A stretch of DNA of 12,038 nt from JBBRLG01 sp038231495 (GTDB taxonomy: Bacteria > Planctomycetota > Planctomycetia > Gemmatales > Gemmataceae): the NCBI GenBank assembly GCA_038231495.1, contig JBBRLG010000190.1, forward strand, positions 1 through 12,038, in the 5' to 3' direction. The notes beneath the pieces were generated by a model. It was not told the origin of the DNA. It did no database searches and saw only the letters and a list, made by a program, of their open reading frames with translations. Of this stretch, positions 1-5,879 are shown one piece after another (the first letter of the stretch is position 1; each line of letters opens with the position of its first letter). A program made the position numbers and the translations under genes.

Positions 1-293
<293 letters not shown>

Positions 294-295
294 TA

Positions 296-1708
296 ATGCC
301 GGAACGGTACGACCTGATCGTGATCGGCGCGGGGCCGGGGGGCTACGTCGCCGCCATCCGCGCGGCCCAACTCGGCCTGAGCGTGGCGTGCGTCGAGAAG
401 CGCGCCGCGCTCGGCGGCACCTGCCTGAACATTGGCTGCATCCCCAGCAAGGCGCTCCTCGATTCCAGCGAACTGTACTCCCTGGCACGGCACCGTTTCG
501 ACCGTCACGGCATCAAGCTCGAAGGCGTCGGCCTCGACCTCGGCGTCATGCAGGCTCGCAAGGACAAGGTCGTCAAAAGCCTGACCGACGGCGTGGCGCA
601 CCTTTTCAAGAAGAACAAGATCACGTCGCATTTCGGCACCGCCCGGCTCCTCGGCAACGGTAAGATCGCGGTGAAGAAGACGACGGAAGGCGAGGCGAGC
701 GAACCAACCCTGGCCGCCGGAGCCATCCTGCTGGCCACCGGCAGTGAGCCGACCGGCTTGCCCGCACTGCCCTACGACGGCACGTCCATCGTCAGCTCGA
801 CCGAGGCGCTGGCGTTCGACAAGGTGCCGCAGCACTTGATCGTCGTCGGCGCTGGCTACATCGGCCTGGAACTGGGTTCGGTGTGGGCGCGGCTCGGCGC
901 CAAGGTGACGGTCGTCGAATTCTTGCCACGCATCCTCCCGTTAAGCGACGGCGAAATCGCGGACCAGTTGCACCGCTCGCTCGTGAAACAAGGCCTGGTG
1001 TTCAACCTGGATACGAAAGTAACATCCGCCTCGACTCAGGGCGGACAGGTGATCGTCAACGCCACCAGCCAGGGCAAGGACGTGCTGTTCCAGGGTGACA
1101 AGGTGCTCGTCGCCGTCGGCCGGCGTCCGTACACAACCGGCTTGGGCTTGAAGGAAATCGGCGTCAAGATTGAAGAGCGCTCCGGTCGCATCCCGGTCAA
1201 CGAAGACTTCCAAACCAACGTCGCCGGCGTGTACGCCATCGGCGATCTAATCGAAGGGCCGATGCTGGCCCACAAGGCGGAGGAAGACGGCATCGCCTGC
1301 GCGGAGCGGCTGGCGGGCAAGAAGACGCACGTCGCCTACGACCTCATTCCGAGCGTGATCTACACCTGGCCGGAAGTCGCAAGTGTCGGCCTGACCGAAG
1401 AGCAGGTCAAGGCGACGGGCAAGGAGTACAAGGTCGGCCGTTTCCCGTTCAGCGCGAACGGGCGGGCCAAGGCCATGGACGAAACCGAGGGGTTTGTGAA
1501 AATCCTCGCGGACGGTCAAACCGACCGCGTCCTGGGCGCTCACATTTTTGGGCCACGCGCCTCCGACATGATTGCCGAGTTGGTCGCGGTGATGGAGTTC
1601 TCCGGAAGTGCGGAGGACATCGCGCGCACGTCGCATGCCCATCCCACCCTGTCGGAAGCCGTGCGCGAGGCGGCCCTGGCGGTGGACAAGCGGGCGATTC
1701 ATTTTTAG
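296..1708 (+). CDS. lpdA: Dihydrolipoamide dehydrogenase (E3)
   Basis: A 470-residue flavoprotein that reoxidises dihydrolipoamide on E2 and passes electrons to NAD+. Visible motifs in order: the FAD-binding GAGPGG (residues 11-16), the redox disulfide in GGTCLNIGCIPSK (Cys43 and Cys48), the NAD-binding VVGAGYIGLELG (about 183-194), the second FAD contact in YAIGDLIEGPMLAHKA (about 313-328), and the C-terminal catalytic His449-Glu454 pair in HAHPTLSE. The length is normal for the family. I chose ATG 296 rather than an upstream start at 254 because it gives the conserved N-terminus (MPERYDLIVIGAG), lies 2 nt after the E2 stop, and has GGAGA at 284-288 as ribosome binding site. The gene is the last of the complex operon; repeat copy 1 begins 15 nt after its stop. 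Confidence 0.97.
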   Translation: MPERYDLIVIGAGPGGYVAAIRAAQLGLSVACVEKRAALGGTCLNIGCIPSKALLDSSELYSLARHRFDRHGIKLEGVGLDLGVMQARKDKVVKSLTDGVAHLFKKNKITSHFGTARLLGNGKIAVKKTTEGEASEPTLAAGAILLATGSEPTGLPALPYDGTSIVSSTEALAFDKVPQHLIVVGAGYIGLELGSVWARLGAKVTVVEFLPRILPLSDGEIADQLHRSLVKQGLVFNLDTKVTSASTQGGQVIVNATSQGKDVLFQGDKVLVAVGRRPYTTGLGLKEIGVKIEERSGRIPVNEDFQTNVAGVYAIGDLIEGPMLAHKAEEDGIACAERLAGKKTHVAYDLIPSVIYTWPEVASVGLTEEQVKATGKEYKVGRFPFSANGRAKAMDETEGFVKILADGQTDRVLGAHIFGPRASDMIAELVAVMEFSGSAEDIARTSHAHPTLSEAVREAALAVDKRAIHF

Positions 1709-1722
1709 CAGCAGCCATTTCA

Positions 1723-1798
1723 GGGCGAGCCAGGAGCGTAAGCGACCGGAGTTTATCTCTGGGGATGAACTCCGGTCGCTTACGCTCCCGGCTCGCCC
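1723..1798. repeat. Palindromic repeat, copy 1 (SRERKRPE family)
   Basis: A long inverted repeat with 31-nt arms at 1723-1753 and 1768-1798 and a 14-nt loop. The arms pair at 30 of 31 positions (one A/C mismatch at 1732). The arm core is GAGCCxGGAGCGTAAGCGAC followed by CGGAGTT. It begins 15 nt after the lpdA stop. There is no T-run on either side, so it is not a textbook intrinsic terminator, although a transcript would form a very stable hairpin. Two more copies of the same family lie at 5812 and 11160. Confidence 0.95.
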
Positions 1799-2002
1799 AA
1801 AAAATTTGCAACCGGCAAAGGCCGGATTCCGGTCAAGTTCAGCCCAGCCCGATTCACTTGCCGGACCGAACAGGTTTTCGCCCCCGGTCTGGACGTATCA
1901 CGAAAGCCTTGAATCCACCCAAAAGCATTCAAGCCTCCATTCCTTTCCGACGCACGCCCCGTGACAATGAGTTGACTGCGGGAACCGTGGCCGTGCCGGA
2001 AT
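1799..2002. other. Intergenic stretch without recognised gene
   Basis: About 200 bases between repeat copy 1 and the ribosome binding site of the BON-domain gene. Frames here are open only briefly and continue the repeat translation, so I see no gene. A TTGACT at about 1972 lies too near the start at 2015 for a properly spaced -10, and no convincing promoter was found. The promoter of the BON gene may still lie here. Confidence 0.5.
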
Positions 2003-2009
2003 AAGGAGG
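2003..2009 (+). promoter_or_regulatory. Strong Shine-Dalgarno for the BON-domain gene
   Basis: AAGGAGG lies 5 nt before ATG 2015. It decides the start of the gene and indicates efficient translation. Confidence 0.85.
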
Positions 2010-2014
2010 CCGAA

Positions 2015-2803
2015 ATGTTAAAGACCAGCCTGCGTCGGATGGGTTTGATCCGCATGCTCGCAACCGCGCTATTCCTGGTGCCCGGCGCGACGTTTGCCGC
2101 TGAAACCGGCCCCGAGATAGCGCCGACGCCAACGACCACCTCACCCACGGCGCGGGACATCCAGGTCATCCTCCGCGTGCGCCGCACGCTGATGACCGAC
2201 GACGTTCTCGGCCCGCAAAACGTGGGCATCATCGTCCGCGGCGGCGTGGTGACGTTGTGGGGGCCGCTCACGTCCGCCGACGAAATCCGCCTGGCCATCA
2301 GGGCGGCCGGCGACGTGCGCGGCGTTCAGTCCGTGCGGAGTGAGTTGTACGTCGCCAAAGATAGGAGGCCCGCGCCGCCGTTGTGGGTTCTGCCGGATAC
2401 GCCGACGCCCGACCGCGCCGCGCCCCTCGAACCCGAACGCCAGATCGTTTTGGCGAACCGCGACCGGTTGCCGACCCGCTTGCCCGGCGACGAGGTCGGC
2501 CCGACTGCGTTGCCCGTGCCCCGAACCGCAGCGCTCCTCGCCCCGGTGCCGCTGGAGGCCGGGCCAGAGGAGCCGACAACCGTCACGGCGGCCCGGTCGG
2601 AAGGCGTGCCGGCCGCCATCGAACGCTTGCAACGGGGCGACGCCCGCTTCGGTCAGATCGGCGTCGATTGGCACGACGGCACCATCCGTTTGCAAAGCAA
2701 CCCCAACGACCCGGCGGCCGTGATGACCTTTGCCCGCGCCCTTGCCGACGTGCCGGGCGTCGAGCGCGTCGTTCTGCAAAAGCCGAAAAGGCCGCAACCG
2801 TAA
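2015..2803 (+). CDS. Secreted protein with two BON domains
   Basis: A 262-residue protein with an N-terminal signal peptide (basic residues, then a hydrophobic stretch LIRMLATALFLVPGATFA, probable cleavage near Ala28-Ala29). Residues about 48-113 form a clear BON domain: a VILRVRRTL helix, a GIIVRGGVVTLWGPLTS strand pair, an AIRAAGDVRGVQSVRSEL helix and strand. A Pro-rich, probably disordered linker follows (about 115-195). Residues about 196-258 look like a second, more divergent BON-like unit (IGVDWHDGTIRLQS, then FARALADVPGVERVVL). BON domains in OsmY-like proteins bind phospholipid or associate with envelope structures, so an exported, envelope-associated role is likely. The exact function is unknown. 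It has a perfect ribosome binding site and stands alone between repeat copy 1 and the nucleotidyltransferase promoter. Confidence 0.85.
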   Translation: MLKTSLRRMGLIRMLATALFLVPGATFAAETGPEIAPTPTTTSPTARDIQVILRVRRTLMTDDVLGPQNVGIIVRGGVVTLWGPLTSADEIRLAIRAAGDVRGVQSVRSELYVAKDRRPAPPLWVLPDTPTPDRAAPLEPERQIVLANRDRLPTRLPGDEVGPTALPVPRTAALLAPVPLEAGPEEPTTVTAARSEGVPAAIERLQRGDARFGQIGVDWHDGTIRLQSNPNDPAAVMTFARALADVPGVERVVLQKPKRPQP

Positions 2804-2816
2804 TTTTCCCGGCTCG

Positions 2817-2842
2817 ATTGCCCGTTGGACAACGGGGCCAAT
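2817..2842 (+). terminator. Possible weak terminator hairpin after the BON gene
   Basis: CCCGTT at 2821-2826 pairs with AACGGG at 2831-2836 across a 4-nt loop, and flanking ATTG/CCAAT can extend the stem past a small bulge. It starts 14 nt after the stop. No T-run follows, so termination activity is uncertain. Confidence 0.35.
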
Positions 2843-2855
2843 GGCGGACTATAAT
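2826..2855 (+). promoter_or_regulatory. Sigma70-type promoter for the nucleotidyltransferase gene
   Basis: A perfect -10 TATAAT at 2850-2855 is preceded by TGGACA at 2826-2831 (five of six bases of TTGACA) with an 18-nt spacer. Transcription would begin near 2862, giving a leader of about 35 nt that contains GGGGAG at 2884-2889 as ribosome binding site. The -35 lies inside the small hairpin that follows the previous gene. Confidence 0.6.
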
Positions 2856-2896
2856 CTCCTCGCAACGTCCACGAACGACGAACTGGGGAGATTGCA

Positions 2897-3646
2897 ATGA
2901 CCTTGCGCGGCGTAATTCTGGCGGGCGGTAAAGGGACGCGGCTCGGCGAACTGACCAAAGTCACCAACAAGCACCTCCTGCCCGTCGGCCCGTACCCGAT
3001 GGTTTACCACCCCCTCAAAAAGATGGTGGGGGCCGGCATCCGCGACGTGCTGCTGGTCTCCGGCACCGAGCATATGGGCGACTTCGTCGAACTCCTCGGC
3101 TCCGGTCGCGAGCACCAGTGCCACTTAACCTACCGCGTGCAAGACGAGGCCGGCGGCATCGCCCAGGCACTCGGCCTGGCCGAGTTGTTCGCCCACGACG
3201 TGCGCTCCCTCGTCATCCTCGGCGACAACATCTTTCACGATTCGCTTGACGGCATGGTGGTGGAAGCAAGCCAGAAGCCGGACCACGCCTGGGTGATGCT
3301 CAAGCAGGTTCACGACCCGCAACGCTACGGGGTTGCCGAGTTGAAATCGGACACGATCGTCGGCATCGAGGAGAAGCCGAAAAAACCCAAGAGCGATTTC
3401 GCCGTCGCGGGCATCTACCTCTACCCGCCGGACGTGTTCACCGTAATCAAGACGTTAAAGCCGAGCGGTCGCGGCGAATTGGAAATCACCGACGTAAACC
3501 GCCATTACCTCGAACAAGGGCGGCTGGGGCATAGTATGCTCTGCGGCTATTGGACCGACGCCGGTACCCTCGAATCGCTGGCGACGGCCAACCAACTCGT
3601 CCACGCCGAGCCGCCGATTTTTGCCCCTGATCCATGCGTCCGGTGA
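2897..3646 (+). CDS. Sugar-1-phosphate nucleotidyltransferase (RmlA-like)
   Basis: A 249-residue enzyme of the nucleotidyltransferase family that joins a sugar 1-phosphate to NTP, giving an NDP-sugar for polysaccharide or glycolipid synthesis. The signature loop GGKGTRL is at residues 10-16, followed by the conserved Lys in KVTNKHLLPV (Lys25). The metal-binding Asp is in VILGDN (Asp110), the sugar-site EEKP is at 158-161, and the second metal Asp is in YWTDAGT (Asp221 region). The length fits the short form resembling glucose-1-phosphate thymidylyltransferase, but the sugar and the nucleotide cannot be read from sequence alone. The start has GGGGAG upstream and its own promoter. No other nucleotide-sugar gene adjoins it. 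Confidence 0.9.
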   Translation: MTLRGVILAGGKGTRLGELTKVTNKHLLPVGPYPMVYHPLKKMVGAGIRDVLLVSGTEHMGDFVELLGSGREHQCHLTYRVQDEAGGIAQALGLAELFAHDVRSLVILGDNIFHDSLDGMVVEASQKPDHAWVMLKQVHDPQRYGVAELKSDTIVGIEEKPKKPKSDFAVAGIYLYPPDVFTVIKTLKPSGRGELEITDVNRHYLEQGRLGHSMLCGYWTDAGTLESLATANQLVHAEPPIFAPDPCVR

Positions 3647-3672
3647 GGTTGTCCGCATTGCTGTGGGTCCGG

Positions 3673-3707
3673 ATGCCGCTCCTGACAGGAGACGTCAGAA
3701 GCGGCAT
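3673..3707. repeat. Inverted repeat after the nucleotidyltransferase gene
   Basis: Arms 3673-3686 and 3694-3707 (ATGCCGCTCCTGAC against GTCAGAAGCGGCAT) pair at 13 of 14 positions across a 7-nt loop. It starts 26 nt after the stop and could end transcription, but no T-run follows. On both strands it translates as MPLLTxxVRSG, so it may be a member of a second dispersed palindromic family. It also marks where similarity of the minus-strand metallopeptidase remnant ends. Confidence 0.55.
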
Positions 3708-4044
3708 GAGGATTTCTTCGCTGCCTGCGGAGAGTCGCCCCGCGACCCGTTTGGCGATGCGCGGATGGCGCGCCAACAGTTGGTGGCCGCGCTCGTGTGC
3801 CAGAATCGCTTTAAGGGAAAAATTCTCCGGGTCGGCATCGCGCTCGAACGCTTCGGCATACACGGTGAGCAGGTCGTCTTCGGTCGTGTTGCCCCGGCCG
3901 TATTGCGCGCCCCCCGTTTGGCTGTAAACGTGGCGCTACTCGGATGCTGCCGACGAACCCCAGTACCCGCGCGATGCGGGCCGCACGGCTGCGCCGGACG
4001 CGCCGTTCCGCAGGAGTCAGTGGGCCCGGCGAGGGGGTTGCCAT
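3708..4044 (-). pseudogene. HExxH metallopeptidase-like gene remnant, frameshifted and truncated
   Basis: A protein-like reading on the minus strand is split over two frames. From ATG 4044 one frame gives MATPSPGPLTPAERRVRRS and on through ARIARVLGFVGS. A second frame, open from just after a TAG at 3936-3938, gives VYSQTGGAQYGRGN, then DDLLTVYAEAFERDADPENF, then SLKAILAHERGHQLLARHPR and IAKRVAGRLSAGSEEIL. HERGH is an HExxH zinc-binding motif in a context (ILAHERGHQLLA) like ImmA/IrrE-type peptidases. The frames differ by one base, so one apparent frameshift lies around 3910-3935. After EEIL the reading runs into the inverted repeat at 3673-3707 without a proper C-terminus or stop. I believe similar ORFs occur in Gemmata-type genomes, but I cannot confirm this here. 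Probably non-functional. Confidence 0.6.
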
Positions 4045-4121
4045 GAGCGCATGGTAGCAGCTTTGCCTTCGGCATGCCGGCCCGGTCAGGGGCAGCGCCG
4101 GGTTCGGCCCGGAAACCTTGA

Positions 4122-4361
4122 ATGTCCCGCGCCCTCTTCCGGCGCCCTCAAAACGAGCTGCGTCCCCTTGGATTACCTTCAACCCCTTGGGTCGCGATCT
4201 GTATGGTGCTCGCGTACGCGTGCGGCTTCATCTACCTGCTGCGCGAGCACGGGAACAAGTACCCCAAACGGACCGCGAAACGCGCCGTCCTGGCGTTCGT
4301 GGGCGTGCTGGTCGCGGGTTGCCTGCTCCTGCTCGGGACCGTCGCCGACTGCTTCAAGTAG
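4122..4361 (+). CDS. Small two-helix membrane protein, possibly truncated
   Basis: A 79-residue ORF with two evident transmembrane segments: WVAICMVLAYACGFIYLL (about 23-40) and AVLAFVGVLVAGCLLLLGTV (about 55-74), joined by a basic loop (REHGNKYPKRTAKR). I do not recognise the family. The ribosome binding site is weak. The frame ends at TAG 4359-4361, but reading on in the same frame gives about 30 further protein-like residues (RNQVGLDTAVEALKRYRQQG and beyond), which suggests that a longer gene was cut by a nonsense change. It lies in a stretch of gene remnants, so it may itself be decaying. Confidence 0.45.
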   Translation: MSRALFRRPQNELRPLGLPSTPWVAICMVLAYACGFIYLLREHGNKYPKRTAKRAVLAFVGVLVAGCLLLLGTVADCFK

Positions 4362-4478
4362 CGGAACCAGGTCGGACTCGACACGGCGGTGGAGGCGCTC
4401 AAGCGCTACCGGCAGCAGGGCCGCATCGACGCGGAGGGCCATCGCCCGGCGACGACTTGGGTTCGCCCCCGTAGCGTC
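4362..4478 (+). pseudogene. In-frame continuation of the small membrane ORF after TAG
   Basis: Downstream of TAG 4359-4361 the same frame stays open and reads RNQVGLDTAVEALKRYRQQG, then RIDAEGHRPATT, an amphipathic, soluble-looking tail. It then runs into the recombinase remnant on the other strand, where it becomes a meaningless antisense reading. The likely explanation is a nonsense mutation followed by loss of the original 3' end. It could also be chance, as GC-rich DNA holds long open frames. Confidence 0.35.
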
Positions 4479-4601
4479 TCACTCCGCCGCGCGGCGCGCG
4501 GCCTCTCGCATCGCCTGGACCCGCGCGCCCAGGTGGGAGTAATGCTCGGCGATCGTTTGCGGGGAGTTGCCGCACAACTCCGCGACGACCGAGTCTGACG
4601 T
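4479..4601 (-). pseudogene. Tyrosine recombinase (integrase) C-terminal fragment
   Basis: The last ~41 residues of a phage-type integrase: SDSVVAELCGNSPQTIAEHY, then SHLGARVQAMREAARRAAE and a TGA stop. AELCGNSPQTIAEHYSHL matches the C-terminal box of the family, with the catalytic Tyr in HYSHL. The normal GH of LGHS is GN here (the box-II His of the LLGH motif is replaced), a further sign of decay. The reading upstream of about 4601 in this frame no longer resembles an integrase, so the Arg-Lys-His-x-x-Arg part is missing. The fragment lies about 200 bp beyond the 3' end of tRNA-Gln on the same strand, the usual place for an integrase of a tRNA-targeting element. Confidence 0.75.
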
Positions 4602-4748
4602 CCGACCCCGGGAAGAAAAGGGCACGCGCGGCGATCCGGAGTACGACCTCGATTGGGCACGAAATCCAGGCTTTTTTACGAGTTTCAACCGAACAAGTTT
4701 TCAAAAATGGTGGGGAAATGGTGGGGTTGTCCCGAAAGCCTCCGCACT
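4602..4748. other. Unassigned spacer between recombinase remnant and tRNA terminator
   Basis: No gene, repeat or signal is supported here. The minus-strand frames are open but show no recognisable recombinase sequence. This may be degenerate element DNA. Confidence 0.4.
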
Positions 4749-4792
4749 GCAAAGAAGAAGGCCCGCTGTAACTCCTTGTTACAGCGGGCCTT
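4749..4792 (-). terminator. Intrinsic terminator of tRNA-Gln
   Basis: A perfect 15-bp stem (4758-4772 with 4778-4792; AAGGCCCGCTGTAAC and its complement) with a 5-nt loop. Read on the minus strand, the stem is followed by a T-rich tract (CTTCTTCTTT, through about 4749). It starts 8 nt past the tRNA 3' end, so it is well placed to end that transcript. Confidence 0.85.
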
Positions 4793-4800
4793 ACGTCTAG

Positions 4801-4871
4801 CTGGGGATCTAGGATTTGAACCTAGACTAACTGATCCAGAGTCAGTCGTGCTACCGTTACACCAATCCCCA
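4801..4871 (-). tRNA. tRNA-Gln (anticodon CUG)
   Basis: On the minus strand the sequence folds into a full cloverleaf: acceptor TGGGGAT/ATCCCCA, D-arm from GTGTAACGGTAGCAC, anticodon stem ACTGA/TCAGT with loop CTCTGGA (U33, anticodon CUG at 34-36, reading CAG), a 4-nt variable region, and T-arm CTAGG-TTCAAAT-CCTAG. The discriminator is G (4801). The next three bases are CTA, so CCA is not encoded and must be added by nucleotidyltransferase. A promoter lies upstream and an intrinsic terminator downstream, so the tRNA is a single-gene unit. Confidence 0.95.
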
Positions 4872-4906
4872 AAGCTCGAATCAGCCGGAACCGTCGAGTG
4901 TTGGAC

Positions 4907-4935
4907 ATTTTAATCGCCGCGGCGGTTCGCGCCAA
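4907..4935 (-). promoter_or_regulatory. Promoter of tRNA-Gln
   Basis: On the minus strand TTGGCG (4930-4935) and TAAAAT (4907-4912) are separated by exactly 17 nt. The -10 matches TATAAT at five of six bases and the -35 matches at four. Transcription would start near 4900, about 29 nt before the mature tRNA 5' end. Confidence 0.55.
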
Positions 4936-4949
4936 GGGCGGAAAACCGC

Positions 4950-4978
4950 TTGCGTCCGGCCCGGCGCACTGGTATCGT
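4950..4978 (+). promoter_or_regulatory. Weak candidate promoter of the DUF1080 gene
   Basis: TTGCGT (4950-4955), a 17-nt spacer and TATCGT (4973-4978) lie about 75 nt before ATG 5054, divergent from the tRNA promoter. The match is modest (three and four of six bases) in GC-rich DNA, so it could be chance. Confidence 0.3.
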
Positions 4979-5053
4979 CGCCGCTGACCGGGCTGCCGTG
5001 GCGCGCCGCCATCCCCCCGCCCGGCGAACTCTACCTACCTGTTGAGGAACACC

Positions 5054-5779
5054 ATGCGACGCTTCCTGACCACTTCCCTGACGCTGGCCCTGGGGCTGAC
5101 GCTGCTCGGCCTCGCCGCCGCCGCCGACAAGGACGGCGAGAAAAAAGAACCGCCCGTCGTCAAGCCGCGCGAGGGCAAGTCCGAGACCACCAAGCTGTTC
5201 AACGGCAAAGACCTCGACGGCTGGGAGGGCAATAAGGACCTCTGGTCCGTCGTCGACGGCGAAATCGTCGGCAAGAACAAGGACGAAATCAAGGTCAGCA
5301 CATACCTGATGACCAAGAAGAACTACACCGACTTCCGCCTCACCGCCAAGGCCAAGCTCGTCCAGTCGGAGATGCATTCGGGCATCGCCTTCTGGGGCCG
5401 CAACGCACCGGACAAGGGCGACAAGTTCACCTACGCCGGCCACCTCGTCATGTTCCCGTCCGGCTACGGCTTGTACGACCTTTTCGGCCGCAACGGTTTG
5501 AAGGTCGATACCGCCCCCGCCATCAAGGTCGGCAAGCAGCACGATTGGAACGACGTGGAAATCCTTGCCCAGGGCAACCGCATCCGCGTGGCGATCAACG
5601 GTACCCAGGTCATGGACTGGCGCGACCCCGAACCGGACCGTATTAAAGAAGGCCCGATCGGCCTGCAACTGCACTCCAACAAGGAACCGCAGGAAGTCCG
5701 CTTCAAGGATGTCACCGTCACCACCTTCCCCGCCGACGACAAGCTGACCACCGTAACGGACAAGGAGAAAAGCAAATAG
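5054..5779 (+). CDS. Secreted DUF1080 (3-keto-disaccharide hydrolase-type) protein
   Basis: A 241-residue protein with a signal peptide (MRRFLTTSLTLALGLTLLGL, then AAAA before DKDGEKK) and a short charged Lys/Glu-rich linker. A DUF1080 concanavalin-like domain covers about residues 46-236. Family marks are visible: KLFNGKDLDGWEG, a GEIVGKNKDE turn, NYTDFRLTAKAKL, HSGIAFWGR, WNDVEILAQGNRIRVAINGT, and GPIGLQLHSNKEPQEVRFKDV. The family is much expanded in planctomycetes and includes enzymes acting on 3-keto-glycosides, so extracellular or periplasmic glycan breakdown is likely. I chose ATG 5054 over the in-frame TTG at 5042 because TGAGGA at 5043-5048 serves as its ribosome binding site. It converges with the lipid operon, with repeat copy 2 between them. 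Confidence 0.9.
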   Translation: MRRFLTTSLTLALGLTLLGLAAAADKDGEKKEPPVVKPREGKSETTKLFNGKDLDGWEGNKDLWSVVDGEIVGKNKDEIKVSTYLMTKKNYTDFRLTAKAKLVQSEMHSGIAFWGRNAPDKGDKFTYAGHLVMFPSGYGLYDLFGRNGLKVDTAPAIKVGKQHDWNDVEILAQGNRIRVAINGTQVMDWRDPEPDRIKEGPIGLQLHSNKEPQEVRFKDVTVTTFPADDKLTTVTDKEKSK

Positions 5780-5811
5780 ACGGTCGGTAATCAGTGGTTC
5801 TCGTTTTTTGA

Positions 5812-5879
5812 CGAGCCGGGAGCGTCAGCGACCGGAGTCTATCGTTGAGTAGACTCCGGTCGCTGACGCTCCCGGCTCG
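5812..5879. repeat. Palindromic repeat, copy 2 (SRERKRPE family)
   Basis: Perfect 30-nt arms at 5812-5841 and 5850-5879 with an 8-nt loop. It belongs to the same family as copies 1 and 3, but carries GCGTCAGCG where they have GCGTAAGCG, and the opposite arm carries the matching change. It starts 33 nt after the DUF1080 stop and overlaps the 3' end of the PAP2-like gene on the other strand, where it supplies codons and the stop. It sits between two convergent genes, where it could block read-through in both directions. Confidence 0.95.

Noticed and set aside
1608..1964. ORFs spanning repeat copy 1 (and similar ones over copy 3) with products containing SRERKRPE
   Set aside because: The shared peptide is only the translation of the palindromic repeat; the frames have no ribosome binding site and no other protein-like sequence.
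1972..2000. TTGACT before the BON gene as a -35 element
   Set aside because: At proper spacing no -10-like hexamer is found, and the start would fall at the ribosome binding site.
2141..2797. A minus-strand open frame of 218 codons
   Set aside because: It is antisense to the BON-domain gene, which has a signal peptide, a domain match and a perfect ribosome binding site.
3640..4800. A direct repeat of the tRNA-Gln 3' end as an attachment site
   Set aside because: I looked for a second copy of the tRNA 3' sequence (around AACCTAG and GATCCCC) in the debris region and saw none of convincing length.
4910..5674. A long minus-strand open frame (254 codons) opposite the DUF1080 gene
   Set aside because: It is the antisense shadow of a well-supported plus-strand gene, lacks any motif, and runs toward the tRNA promoter.
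5812..5879. Repeat copies as classical Rho-independent terminators
   Set aside because: No T-run follows the stems on either strand. Position at gene ends still allows an end-forming role, so they are listed as repeats.
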